A program made the position numbers and the translations under genes. From positions 372,001 to 436,000 of the forward strand of contig JAAHFU020000003.1 in NCBI GenBank assembly GCA_010672825.2: 64,000 bases of DNA, written 5' to 3'. Positions 26,072-34,926 of the stretch are shown here, in pieces. This DNA is from Leptolyngbya sp. SIO1E4. Lineage in GTDB: Bacteria; Cyanobacteriota; Cyanobacteriia; Phormidesmidales; Phormidesmidaceae. The notes under the pieces were generated by a model. That model had not been told where the DNA came from, searched no databases, and saw nothing but the letters and a program-made list of their open reading frames with translations. Positions within the stretch are counted from its first letter, which is position 1. Each line of letters starts with the position of its first letter.

Positions 26072-27187
26072 ATGCAAATAGCTCAGATTGCACCTCTTTG
26101 GGAGCGGGTTCCGCCTCCAGCCTATGGGGGGATTGAATTGGTGGTGAGTTTATTGACGGATGAGTTAGTACGCCGTGGACATGATGTCACCTTATTTGCC
26201 ACCGGCGACTCAAAGACGCTAGCCCATCTAGAGCCAGGCTGTGAGAAAGCCCTACGCTGCCAGGGAAGGTTGCAACCCAGAAATGTGATGTTGCCACCCG
26301 ATCATATTGTTTACCAGCAGATGCAGCTGAGTAAGGTGTTTCATCAGGCCGATACGTTTGACATCATCCACTCCCATATGGATTATGCTGCCTTACCCTA
26401 TGCCGCTTTGAGCAAAACGCCGGTGGTTCATACGCTGCACTACACATTTGCACCGCTGATGGGGCAGATATTTGCCCAGCATCGCCAGCAAAACTTTGTC
26501 AGTATTTCTCATTCACAGCGATGTCCTGAACTCGATCTGAATTATGTGGCGACGGTTTATAACGCGATCGCACCCGACACCTTTACCGTCTACCCAACAC
26601 CAGATGAGCCGCCCTACCTTGCTTTTTTAGGGCGGTTATCGGCAGAAAAAGGGCCGCATCTGGCCATTGAAATTGCTCGGCGCAGTGGTTTGCCCCTCAA
26701 AATCGCAGGCAAGGTTGATTTTGAGAATCAGGAATTTTTTGAGCGTGAGATTGCCCCGTTGATTGACCATCCGCAGATCGAGTTTGTCGGCGAAGCCGAT
26801 CACCCAACCAAAAATGAATTAATGGGTCGCGCGATCGCCACCCTCTTCCCCATTACCTGGCGCGAACCCTTTGGGCTGGTCATGGTTGAATCAATGGCCT
26901 GTGGAACCCCGGTAATCGCGCTAAATCAGGGGGCTGCTTCAGAAGTGATTGCCGATGGTAAGACCGGCTTTCTTTGCGACAGCGTAGAGGCGTGTGTTGC
27001 AGCGGTTCCCAAAGTCTCAGCCCTGAGTCGCCAACGGTGTCGCAACCATGTCGAAGCCAACTTTAGCGTGGGGCGCATGGTAGACGGCTATGAAGCGGTT
27101 TATCGCCAACTCCTGAGCGATCGCTCGTCCCCTGCTGGGCGCATCCGACGGCAAAGGGTGGCTGCTCGCCACAGGAGGATAGCCTGA
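26072..27187 (+). CDS. Glycosyltransferase family 4 (GT-B)
   Basis: Start at ATG 26072 (MQIAQIAPLWERVPP), preceded by ATAGGAG at a good distance; the longer open frame upstream lacks a ribosome site. 371 residues. GT-B N-domain start IAPLWERVPPPAYGGIELVV, then DVTLFATGD. The C-domain has FLGRLSAEKGPHLAIEIA and TWREPFGLVMVESMACGTPVIAL, with the EX7E-type donor motif (EPFGLVMVE). Cytoplasmic transferase, probably for exopolysaccharide or a glycolipid. The next gene overlaps its stop by one base. Confidence 0.92.
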   Translation: MQIAQIAPLWERVPPPAYGGIELVVSLLTDELVRRGHDVTLFATGDSKTLAHLEPGCEKALRCQGRLQPRNVMLPPDHIVYQQMQLSKVFHQADTFDIIHSHMDYAALPYAALSKTPVVHTLHYTFAPLMGQIFAQHRQQNFVSISHSQRCPELDLNYVATVYNAIAPDTFTVYPTPDEPPYLAFLGRLSAEKGPHLAIEIARRSGLPLKIAGKVDFENQEFFEREIAPLIDHPQIEFVGEADHPTKNELMGRAIATLFPITWREPFGLVMVESMACGTPVIALNQGAASEVIADGKTGFLCDSVEACVAAVPKVSALSRQRCRNHVEANFSVGRMVDGYEAVYRQLLSDRSSPAGRIRRQRVAARHRRIA

Positions 27188-27963
27188 TGAAGCCTCCGAC
27201 GAACAGACCCTCAATTGCGCTCCTTTCTTTGAGCCACGATCCTAGTCAGCCGCTGCCGTTGCCCTTACCCTTTTCGTCTGAAGGCATCTCCTTGGCTCCG
27301 GAGACGGGGGTGAGATCGCTGGCCCAGGCATTAGCCCACGTTGGCTGGCAGGTGAATGTCTTTACTCACCAGTCGCCAGAGTTATCTTCGACGATTTGGA
27401 TGGCCGCCCACTGCCGAGTCATTCGGTTACCAGTGACGACCACCGCCGAGCCGGTGGCTCAGTTTGCTCAGACCCTCCGGACCTTTCAGCTCAAGACAGG
27501 GCTAATCTGGCCCTTGTTTCATACCTTAGATGAGGCCTCAGCCCCCGTGGGCGCATACCTGAAACGTGAGGAGGGCTGGCGATGGATTCATACCCCGGGG
27601 TTCCAAGCCACAGGGTTCCAAGTCACAGGGTTGCAAAATAACCCTAAGAGCTCCTCGGTTGATCAACTTGTTCTTTTACGGCTGCCGAGCATTCCTGTTG
27701 CGAGCCGACCGACCGATGTTCTGGGTTCTGGGGGCGATCGCCTCCAGTATCAGGCCCTACACCCGTTAGATCCAACAGCTTGGGATGCGATCGCAAAGCG
27801 TCTTAGTGACCTCTACCGCCAGCATTTGGCAGTCTATGTGGGGGCGATCGACCTGAAGATTCCTCAAGTGTGTGAGTTGCCGCTGCCGCTGACGATGGCA
27901 GACACCCCTAAAGCCCTAGGGCTGATTCATGCAACAGAGAAAAATACCCTCAATATCTGCTGA
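27187..27963 (+). CDS. Glycosyltransferase N-domain-like protein (half GT-B)
   Basis: A 258-residue protein starting in the TGATGA overlap with the previous gene, so translationally coupled. SIALLSLSHDP, GVRSLAQALAHVGWQVNVFT and HCRVIRLPV follow the N-terminal domain of sucrose-phosphate-synthase-like GT4 enzymes, but the usual glycine-rich GGQNVYV is degraded. There is no C-terminal donor-binding domain and no EX7E motif. A tandem 15-bp repeat codes FQATGFQVTGLQ. Probably a partner subunit or a decaying paralogue, not a stand-alone enzyme. Confidence 0.6.
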   Translation: MKPPTNRPSIALLSLSHDPSQPLPLPLPFSSEGISLAPETGVRSLAQALAHVGWQVNVFTHQSPELSSTIWMAAHCRVIRLPVTTTAEPVAQFAQTLRTFQLKTGLIWPLFHTLDEASAPVGAYLKREEGWRWIHTPGFQATGFQVTGLQNNPKSSSVDQLVLLRLPSIPVASRPTDVLGSGGDRLQYQALHPLDPTAWDAIAKRLSDLYRQHLAVYVGAIDLKIPQVCELPLPLTMADTPKALGLIHATEKNTLNIC

Positions 27964-28456
27964 GATGACTAACCTCTGCCAAACTTTCCATGACTCAACC
28001 AATCATCAGCTAGAACCAACCGTTCCATCCACCTCACGGCCTCCTTCTTTCCGCGAGGTCCAGGACGGCGAACCTGGTTGACGGGGTCTGGGGGTAGCGA
28101 AATACCCCCAGTCAACCTCACAACGCGCCACCAGAATCGCCGTCTTAGCGTTTGGAGGCTAGCCTCTACTTTATTGCACCTGAAGTGCTGGTTAGGACAG
28201 TCAAATCTCCTGAAATCCTGATGCAGTAAGGTTTTGATTTCTGCCTTCTGCCTTCTGATTTCTGCCTTTTGCGATATCTGCTTAGGGGCAAACTGTTCGT
28301 CAGGGAACGTTATGTAAAGCCAATCGCTTCTCCAGGCAACAAATTCGCTACACTCGCTGCGGTCAGCTTCTTGGAAAAAATCTTATAGAAAGCAGACAGA
28401 CCCCCAGCTCAATGATTACGATGAACCAGCGATTGTCGCTTTAGGAGAAGCTATTT
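27964..28456. other. 493-bp intergenic stretch with hairpin and repeat
   Basis: Contains a bulged hairpin at 28076-28117 (GGTTGAC and TGGGGGTA pairing with TACCCCCA and GTCAACC around a GCGAAA loop, 6-nt bulge on the 5' arm), and a family-A repeat. The AGGAG before the downstream YbjQ gene marks its start. Confidence 0.5.
28174..28276 (+). repeat. Dispersed repeat family A, copy 2
   Basis: Begins TTGCACCTGAAGTGCTGGTT and ends in three TTCTGCC units (GATTTCTGCCTTCTGCCTTC...). Near-identical to the copy at 29512-29608 over the first 60 bp. Confidence 0.85.
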
Positions 28457-28807
28457 ATGACCGCTAGACCTGCCCTTTCTCGTTCCTCCAAGATGATTTT
28501 GACCACCCTGGAAGGGGTACCGGGCCACAAAGTTGTGAAACACCTAGGGCTAGTGCAAGGCAGTACCGTGCGGGCTAAAAATGTCGGTCGAGATATTGCG
28601 GCAGGTTTCAAAAACTTAGTGGGTGGAGAGTTAAAAGGCTATACCGAGTTACTGCAGGAAGCTCGCCATGAAGCCACCCAGCGCATGATGCAGGAAGCCT
28701 CCAAACTGGGGGCTAACGCAGTTGTCAATATTCGCTATGCCACCTCATCTCTGACCCAAGGTGCGGCAGAACTCTTTGTTTACGGTACGGCTGTCCAGAT
28801 AGATTAA
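28457..28807 (+). CDS. YbjQ/UPF0145 family protein
   Basis: A 116-residue protein of the YbjQ family (putative heavy-metal-binding fold, pentameric in solved members; true role unknown). Marks: ILTTLEGVPGHKVVKHLGLVQGSTVRAKNVGRDI, the alpha-helix EARHEATQRMMQEASKLGANAVVNIRYAT and the end VYGTAVQI. The start has AGGAG 9 bp upstream. It sits 4 bp before a second YbjQ gene and must be co-transcribed with it. Confidence 0.9.
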   Translation: MTARPALSRSSKMILTTLEGVPGHKVVKHLGLVQGSTVRAKNVGRDIAAGFKNLVGGELKGYTELLQEARHEATQRMMQEASKLGANAVVNIRYATSSLTQGAAELFVYGTAVQID

Positions 28808-28811
28808 CGCC

Positions 28812-29252
28812 ATGGAAACCATTGGAACTTTTCTTGTCTTAATTGCCCTGGGCTTTTTCGCTGGCAGCTACATTGAGAAAAAGCACCTCGATGATTTACA
28901 CGATCGCGAATACCGGACTCGCCAGCTCAAGGTCATCAACATTGGTGCTAAAACTCGCATCCCTGAAGCCGATCGCGCCAAACTTTTTGTGGGGAGCGTG
29001 GTCATCTCGTCGGACTATTTCAAAACCTTTGTGGCCTTTTGGATTAACTTTTTTGGGGGCCGCATTACAGTCTACGAAACACTACTAGAACGGGGTCGCC
29101 GAGAAGCCACGCTCAGAATGAAAGAAGATGCCATCAAGTGGGGCGCCCGGCAGCTCGTAAACGTGCGGTTAGAAACCGCAGAAATGGGGGGGCGCAACGG
29201 GAATGGCATCGTCGCCCTAGAAATTGTGGCCTACGGCACAGGGGTGCAGTGA
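28812..29252 (+). CDS. YbjQ-like protein with N-terminal membrane anchor
   Basis: A 146-residue protein with a signal-anchor helix (METIGTFLVLIALGFFAGSY) followed by the YbjQ fold: KVINIGAKTRI, LFVGSVVISSDYFKTFVAFWINFFGGR, TLLERGRREATLRMKEDAIKWGARQLVNVRLET and the IVAYGTG end. The pair encodes one soluble and one membrane-tethered form, which suggests a mixed assembly at the membrane (inference). Metal binding is not established. Confidence 0.85.
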   Translation: METIGTFLVLIALGFFAGSYIEKKHLDDLHDREYRTRQLKVINIGAKTRIPEADRAKLFVGSVVISSDYFKTFVAFWINFFGGRITVYETLLERGRREATLRMKEDAIKWGARQLVNVRLETAEMGGRNGNGIVALEIVAYGTGVQ

Positions 29253-29360
29253 GCGCAGTTCTCCCTGACTTTCACCCTTTTCTGCTGCTGCATCGTCAGC
29301 CCCTTGGGTCATTGCGATAGGGCGATGGGGGGCAATTGACCGTAGGCGGGGGTGCCGTAG

Positions 29361-29456
29361 TATAGCGGTATGCAGGCTAATCAAGCACACCCTAGACCCC
29401 AAACCCTAGACCCTGCCTTGACCCGGATGTACGGGACTCACCTGAACAAGGCTATA
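29361..29456 (+). repeat. Dispersed repeat family B, copy
   Basis: Unit starts AGCGGTATGCAGGCTAATCA, runs through two CCCTAGACCC repeats, and ends CTGAACAAGGCTATA. About 90% identical over 96 bp to 51345-51440. Confidence 0.85.
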
Positions 29457-29511
29457 GGTGCTGTTGAATCGGGGAAGCACTCGGTTACAGTCGCGTTGCT
29501 GAGCAGCCGCT

Positions 29512-29608
29512 ATTGCACCTGAAGTGCTGGTTAGGACAGTCGGATTTCCTGAAATCCTTATGCAGAAAGGTTTTGACTTCTGCCTTCTGATTTCTGCCTT
29601 TTGCTATA
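29512..29608 (+). repeat. Dispersed repeat family A, copy 3
   Basis: ATTGCACCTGAAGTGCTGGT followed by the shared core; ends in two TTCTGCC units and TTGCTATAAC. Directly upstream of the Uma2 gene. Confidence 0.85.
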
Positions 29609-29723
29609 ACATCGGTATATTTGCCTTGGAAGGGGCTGGATTTCACGCTTCAATCCAGCCTATGAGGCGAGCAAGCACACCCCAAGCTATGATCGGGGCA
29701 AGATTTGGCTGGGAAGTGGTCGT

Positions 29724-30290
29724 ATGCTAGCCACCGCAAAGTGGACCATTGAGGACTATCATCGCATCGTTGACTCCGGGGTCTTGAATGCCAGAAAGGT
29801 TGAACTGATCAATGGAGACATTGTAGAGATGGCCCCGGAAGGTGAGCCCCACGCCTACAGCAGTGATGAGGCCGGGGAGTATTTGATGTATTTGTTGGGA
29901 GACCGGGCCAAGGTGCGGCAGGCAAAGCCCATTTCATTCCCTCAGAGCAATTCTGAGCCCGAACCTGACATTGCGGTAGTTCACCGATTGGGTGCAGAGT
30001 ATCGTCAACACCACCCTTATCCAGAAAACATCTTTTGGCTGATTGAATATGCTGATTCCAGCCTGAAGAAGGATCTGGAGGTCAAAACGCAGGTTTATGC
30101 AGCAGCAGGAATTCCAGAATACTGGGTAATTAATTTGAAAACGATGGAGCTGATTGTGTGGCGATCGCCGACTTCGAACGGCTACCAATCACAAGCATCC
30201 TTGAAACAAGGCAGACTCTGCCCACTGGCCTTTCCCGATATTGAAATTGCGGTGGAACGATTGCTAAATGATGAGTACCTGATTGGATAA
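29724..30290 (+). CDS. Uma2 family restriction endonuclease-like protein
   Basis: A 188-residue PD-(D/E)XK protein (DUF820/Uma2). Seen: WTIEDYHRIVDSGVLNARKVELINGDIVEMAPEG, then PEPDIAVVHR (catalytic Asp), FWLIEYADSSLKKDLEVKTQVYAAAGIPEYWVIN with the E-x-K-type motif. The family is hugely expanded in cyanobacteria, usually as lone genes; true targets are unknown. It shows no link to a methyltransferase here. Confidence 0.9.
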   Translation: MLATAKWTIEDYHRIVDSGVLNARKVELINGDIVEMAPEGEPHAYSSDEAGEYLMYLLGDRAKVRQAKPISFPQSNSEPEPDIAVVHRLGAEYRQHHPYPENIFWLIEYADSSLKKDLEVKTQVYAAAGIPEYWVINLKTMELIVWRSPTSNGYQSQASLKQGRLCPLAFPDIEIAVERLLNDEYLIG

Positions 30291-30312
30291 TTGCTGCGAT
30301 CGCATCTCTTCC

Positions 30313-32304
30313 TTACCGTTTAGCCGCTACTGCCGAAGCCTGTTGCCCGCGAAAGTCCGCTTCGTTCATGGGGCGATTGAGCTTGCGAAATTCGGTGCGG
30401 GCTGCCGCCAGCACCAAGGGCATGGTTACCGAGGTGCCAGCAGTGGCGGCTAAAAATGCTGCCTTTAGCGCAATGTTGTGGATGTTACCCCCTGTCAGGT
30501 TGAGGCGGGCCAGGCGAGCATAGTCCAGAGAGTCTACCGGGGTTTTGGCAGGAAAGGCTTTTTGCCACATTTCCAGTCGCTGTGGGGTGGCCGGAAAGGG
30601 GAAGGTGATGACAAAGCGCAGGCGGTGCATAAGGGCAGAGTCTAGCGTGCTTTTCAGGTTGGTTGCGAGAATGGCTAACCCCCGATAGGCTTCGATGCAC
30701 TGTAGCAGATATTCAATCGTGGCGGAGCGATCGTGGCTGTCTTCGACTTCACTGCGCTGGCCAAACAGGGCGTCGGCTTCATCAAAAAACAGGATGGCTC
30801 CGCCGTCTTCGGCTGCATCAAACAGTCGCCGCAGGGTTTTCTGGGTTTCGCCAATGTCCTGGCTCACCACCGAGGACAAATCAATGCGATAAAGGTTCAG
30901 TGCCAAGGCGTTGGCAATCACTTCTGCTGCCATGGTTTTGCCGGTGCCGCTGTCTCCTACAAATAAAGCACTGATGCCAAAGCCCCGGTTCATCCGTTGC
31001 TGAAAGCCCCAGTCTTGATAAACTCTGCTGCGCTGCTGCACCTGCTCTGTAATCTGATGTAAGCGATCACGATCTTCCTCAGGCAGAACAATGTCATCCC
31101 AGGTGGCTTTGGGGTCTAGGCGCTGGGCCAGCGGATCGAGTTGCGGGCGGGTTTGGCGCAGGCAAGCCTGCCATAGCTGGGTGGGCACTTCTTTAGGGTC
31201 AGGCCCTTTGGCCAGAACCCTCTGGGTAATCTGCTGAATTGCAGCAGTATTCAAATTAAACTGCCCCGCCAACAGGGCTGCACTCTCTGAGCAGCCTGAA
31301 TACTCGTACCAAAGAGCCTCTTGCTCAGCGGCAGTGGGCCGATCAATCTCTACCACGATCGCGGACTGGGTCAACTGCGGGCTAACATCCCGGGTACTTA
31401 AGAAAAGCAGGGCCTGGCTGCGGGTTAAAAACTGCTCTAGCAGAGCAGTATTCTGAGGGGCTTCGTGGGCATCAAGATACAGCGTAAAGGGAAGCAGCAG
31501 GCTTTCTCGCTGCCACAGTCTGACCAAGTCTTCTAATTCGCTAATGGGGGTGGGTAGCAAGCTAATGGGCAGGCGATAGAGGGCCAACCCCAATTCCTTC
31601 GCTAGATGCTGCGCCATCATTTGTTTGCTCTGAGGGTCAGGGCCAACCAGCTGCAGCACGGGTGGTTGCGAGTAGGCAGCTGCCTGCAGCTGCTCCAGAA
31701 CAGAATGAAGGGTATGTAAATGGGAAGGGACCAAAGAACCGCTGGGAACCGTCTCCAGGGGAATCAGCAGGGCAGATAGGAGATCGTCGATGTAGTTCAG
31801 CCCTTTGATGTAGTGAACGATGCGTTCATCAACCCGCAGGGGGCTAGTGGTCAGGGGGTGGGCACCGAGCGGGGTGATTTCGAGCAGCCGCCAATAGCGC
31901 AGGGGGCGTTCGGGAGAGAGCACATTCCAAGTGGGGGCAGCAAAGAGAGCAAAGGCCAGGGCAAAGGTCGGGTAAGGAGCATTCAGGTTGTCCTGAACCT
32001 GGGCACAGAGGCGGGCAATGCGGGTATCTAGCTCCATAGCCACGCAGAGAAACAGAACTTCTTGCTCAAAGCGGGAGAGGCCAAATCGCTGACTCAACAG
32101 CGTCAGTGCTGGGGGAGGAAGGTCAGCGTCATCCTGACACTCTGGCCAGCGGGGCAGCCGGTTAGCGGGGACAGCTGGCGCGATCGCATCTGGCTCCGCC
32201 GCTGAGGCACTGTTGATGTGATCGCTCAGCCGCTGATGCAGCCAGGCCAATGCCTGCGCCAGGTACGCCTCGTTTTGCTGTTGCCAGCGGGTCGGATTGT
32301 TCAT
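30313..32304 (-). CDS. AAA+ ATPase of an eCIS-type locus
   Basis: A 663-residue protein. The N-terminal helical domain PPALTLLSQRFGLSRFEQEVLFLCVAMELD is typical of eCIS (extracellular contractile injection system) ATPases of the Afp15/CDC48-like group. The AAA+ core at the C-terminal end has Walker A GDSGTGKT, Walker B AILFFDEADALFG, sensor ILATN and arginine finger in HRLRF. Complete and apparently functional, but its usual partners survive only as fragments upstream (32316-32977). It may be a relic under drift or have been retained for another job. Confidence 0.88.
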   Translation of the reverse strand: MNNPTRWQQQNEAYLAQALAWLHQRLSDHINSASAAEPDAIAPAVPANRLPRWPECQDDADLPPPALTLLSQRFGLSRFEQEVLFLCVAMELDTRIARLCAQVQDNLNAPYPTFALAFALFAAPTWNVLSPERPLRYWRLLEITPLGAHPLTTSPLRVDERIVHYIKGLNYIDDLLSALLIPLETVPSGSLVPSHLHTLHSVLEQLQAAAYSQPPVLQLVGPDPQSKQMMAQHLAKELGLALYRLPISLLPTPISELEDLVRLWQRESLLLPFTLYLDAHEAPQNTALLEQFLTRSQALLFLSTRDVSPQLTQSAIVVEIDRPTAAEQEALWYEYSGCSESAALLAGQFNLNTAAIQQITQRVLAKGPDPKEVPTQLWQACLRQTRPQLDPLAQRLDPKATWDDIVLPEEDRDRLHQITEQVQQRSRVYQDWGFQQRMNRGFGISALFVGDSGTGKTMAAEVIANALALNLYRIDLSSVVSQDIGETQKTLRRLFDAAEDGGAILFFDEADALFGQRSEVEDSHDRSATIEYLLQCIEAYRGLAILATNLKSTLDSALMHRLRFVITFPFPATPQRLEMWQKAFPAKTPVDSLDYARLARLNLTGGNIHNIALKAAFLAATAGTSVTMPLVLAAARTEFRKLNRPMNEADFRGQQASAVAAKR

Positions 32305-32315
32305 GGCAGCGTTAC

Positions 32316-32670
32316 CTACTGAGTTGGGTCAAATTGGGGCGCTCTGGCTGCGGAGTTCTGCACTAGCAAGCTGTCAACACCGTCAACGCGGAGGCGAATG
32401 TCGTAGCCTGAGTGCACCCCCCTGGCCTGAAGCACAAGGGTATGGGGGCGCTCAGTTCGCGATTGAGCCAGCAGTTCGCGATCGCCCACCAGCAGCGACA
32501 CCCGCTGGGCAGGCAGTACGCTGGGCAGGCTTTGCAGGGTAATCGTGACGGCCCCTGGGAGGGCATCTGGCGCAATATCCGGCGCAATGTCAATAGGCAG
32601 GTCAGTGATCGCCTGGGGCGCTGAGGCCACGGCGTTGGCACCGGCATCCAGTTCAGGTAATGTCTGGTAC
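32316..32670 (-). pseudogene. DUF4255/Pvc16-like eCIS protein, C-terminal fragment
   Basis: The last part of the frame that ends at 32316 carries VTITLQSLPSVLPAQRVSLLVGD, PHTLVLQARGVHSGYDIRLRVDGVDSLLV and APQFDPTQ. This matches the Ig-like C-terminal tail of eCIS DUF4255 (Pvc16-type cap) proteins, which usually ends with a 'YLVRLRVDGVDSPLV...FDPT'-type sequence. The DUF4255 domain itself (about 180 residues) is missing. The frame continues upstream through the sheath remnant without a start. It lies 11 bp before the AAA+ gene. Confidence 0.65.
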
Positions 32671-32719
32671 TCAGAGACCCAGCAGCAATACACCCTCACC
32701 GCGCAAATACTGGCCCCAA

Positions 32720-32977
32720 CTACCTTCATCAATAGCCCGGCTGCCACTATTGAGAGAAAAGTCACGGATGGCGTACCCCAGGGTACTATTTCTCCAGAGA
32801 CGGCCAAAAATTCGTTCAAAATCACCCAAGCTGTTAATCGTGACGGGTTCGTTTGTGGGGCCACGGCGGACACGACCGCATAAAAGCAGTCATCGAAGCA
32901 GCAACCCCAGTAATTGTGCGCACGCCACTGGGTACCTTTTCGATATAAACGCCCGGATCGGTAGGCATAATGGGCAT
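32720..32977 (-). pseudogene. eCIS/phage tail sheath protein, frameshifted N-terminal fragment
   Basis: ATG at 32977 with an excellent ribosome site (AAGGAG, 7 bp) starts MPIMPTDPGVYIEKVPSGVRTITGVAASMTAF, the classic tail-sheath N-terminus. At about 32878-32882 one extra base shifts the frame (it should read AFIGRVRRGPTNEPV). The other frame then continues TINSLGDFERIFGRLW, NSTLGYAIRDFSLNSGSRAID. Similarity ends by about 32720, where a deletion must join the DUF4255 tail. Sheath proteins are normally 450-650 residues. Clear remnant. Confidence 0.85.
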
Positions 32978-33278
32978 GGGTTTTCTCCTTCAAATGCTCA
33001 TTGAGTACTCGCTGAGAATTCGGCCCAGCGTTTAACAAACGCTGTCTTGAGTGCTTGTAGTGAACGACCCATTAGTCGCATACACCCTAGAAACGGCTGA
33101 TTGAAAACAGGAGAGGAATCGGTCTTCATGGTGCTCCGGCCCCGGCAACCTCAACCCCCTATCTAGAACGAACGCCTGATAACAGCCATAGATTTCTCAC
33201 TTATTGCTGAATAAAACTGCCCTCGTTTTCCGTGAAAGTCTCCTTTGTTAATGCCTTAGACAGCAAGTTAGTCACAGT

Positions 33279-34844
33279 ATGAACAAGCACTTTCCAGATG
33301 GCTATTACCCAAGCGGGTACCTTTTGAAGTCTGCCTCTTATAGGAGCTGGCTGACCGGATTAGGAGTCCTCGCCAGCCTTGGGGGCCTCCTGGCAGCCGC
33401 GTTGCAGTCACCCTCATCTGACTTGCCTTTGGAGTTGACCAGTCTAGATACGGCTGATCGATCGGTCTCGGTGCATCTGTTTGAGTGGACGTGGAGCGAC
33501 ATTGCCCAAGAGTGCGAAGCGTTCCTGGGGCCTCAGGGGTTTGAAGCGGTACAAATTTCCCCGCCCCAGGAGCATGTGGTGGTGCCAGAGTCGGGATTTC
33601 CCTGGTGGCAGCGCTACCAGCCAGTCAGCTATCAGCTCGTTAGCCGCAGCGGCGATCGCGCCCAGCTAAAAGATATGGTGCAGCGCTGCCGTCAAGCAGG
33701 GGTAGCCGTGTATGCTGACGCGGTGATTAACCATATGGCGGCGATCGACACCGCCGCTGGTTCTGCCGGTACCCAGTTTCGCCGCTACCACTATCCGGGC
33801 CTCTACAACCCTGAAGACTTTAACGCCTGCCGCTCATCCGCGATTGATTACCAAGATGCAGAGCAGGTAACGCAATGTGAGCTGGTCAGCCTGCCGGATT
33901 TAAATACGGCCTCTACCCAGGTACAAACGACCCTGGTAGGGTATCTGGCAGACCTGGCAGACCTCGGAATTGAAGGGTTTCGCATTGATGCTGCCAAGCA
34001 TATTCGCAGCCATGAGTTGGGGGCCATTCTCAACCAGGTGCGCGATCGCATTGAGCCGGATCCTTACATCTATCAAGAGGTGATTGACCCAGGAACTGAA
34101 GCGATTAAAAAGCACGACTATTACTCGCTAGGCGATGTGGTGGAGTTTGAATATGGACGACACCTGGGGGAAGCGTTTTTAAACGTGGGCGATCGCACGT
34201 TAGCCAATTTGCAAACATTAGACGCAGACGGCGGGTTAACGCCCAGCGATCAGGCGGTCATTTTCATCGACAACCACGACAAGCAGCGAGGTCACGGGGG
34301 CGGCGGCAATTATTTGACCTATAAAGATGGCCCCCTGCACACCCTGGCCAAGGTGTTTATGCTGGCTCATCCCTACGGTAAGCCTCGGATTATGTCTAGC
34401 TACAGGTTTACCCACTCTGACCAGGGGCCACCCGCCGATGTCAGCGGACGCACGCAGACGGTCTACGCCCCTGATTTTTTAGGCTGTCAAGGGGCTTGGG
34501 TGTGTGAGCATCGTCAGCCTGAGGTGGCGGCAATGGTGCGGTTTCGGGCTGCCACTCAGTCGGTACCCAGGGTGACGGACTGGTGGAGCAATGGCAGTAA
34601 TCAGATTGCCTTTGGTCGGGGCGATCTCGGCTTTGTGGTGATTAACCGCGAGGAAACGCCATTATCCCATACTTTCCAAACACAACTGCCGCCAGGGCGC
34701 TATTGCGAGGTTTTGCACGCAAGCACAAATCCCGCCCACTGCGATGCACTGATTACGGTAGATGAGCAAGGGCAGTTTCAAGCAACGGTAGGGGCAATGG
34801 ATGCGATCGCAATTCATCAAGGCGATCGGGGACATCGCAACTAG
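33279..34844 (+). CDS. Secreted alpha-amylase (GH13)
   Basis: A 521-residue protein with an N-terminal hydrophobic segment (WLTGLGVLASLGGLLAAAL) as signal or anchor. The TIM barrel has GH13 motifs: region I ADAVINHMA (DxxxNH), region II GFRIDAAKHI (nucleophile Asp237), region III YQEVID (acid Glu267) and region IV FIDNHDKQ (Asp334). Four or more cysteines suggest disulfides. Substrate preference is not deducible; the layout (FDNHDKQRGHG) resembles calcium-chloride-dependent animal/Streptomyces amylases. Monocistronic, about 80 bp before the export operon. Confidence 0.93.
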   Translation: MNKHFPDGYYPSGYLLKSASYRSWLTGLGVLASLGGLLAAALQSPSSDLPLELTSLDTADRSVSVHLFEWTWSDIAQECEAFLGPQGFEAVQISPPQEHVVVPESGFPWWQRYQPVSYQLVSRSGDRAQLKDMVQRCRQAGVAVYADAVINHMAAIDTAAGSAGTQFRRYHYPGLYNPEDFNACRSSAIDYQDAEQVTQCELVSLPDLNTASTQVQTTLVGYLADLADLGIEGFRIDAAKHIRSHELGAILNQVRDRIEPDPYIYQEVIDPGTEAIKKHDYYSLGDVVEFEYGRHLGEAFLNVGDRTLANLQTLDADGGLTPSDQAVIFIDNHDKQRGHGGGGNYLTYKDGPLHTLAKVFMLAHPYGKPRIMSSYRFTHSDQGPPADVSGRTQTVYAPDFLGCQGAWVCEHRQPEVAAMVRFRAATQSVPRVTDWWSNGSNQIAFGRGDLGFVVINREETPLSHTFQTQLPPGRYCEVLHASTNPAHCDALITVDEQGQFQATVGAMDAIAIHQGDRGHRN

Positions 34845-34926
34845 GCGTTATTAGCATCTGTCTAAGTTCATGACGGCACCTCGGGTCTTGTAAAGCTAAG
34901 ATCGAGCTGCAATGTAGAGGGTTGTG

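Larger units (their letters stand above)
29253..29723. other. 471-bp intergenic stretch, mostly repeats
   Basis: Occupied by a family-B copy and a family-A copy (listed separately) separated by 55 bp. No gene recognised. Confidence 0.5.

Noticed and set aside
25406-29608. CRISPR array from the repeated units
   Set aside because: Copies are about 100 bp long, kilobases apart, with no regular spacers and no cas genes.
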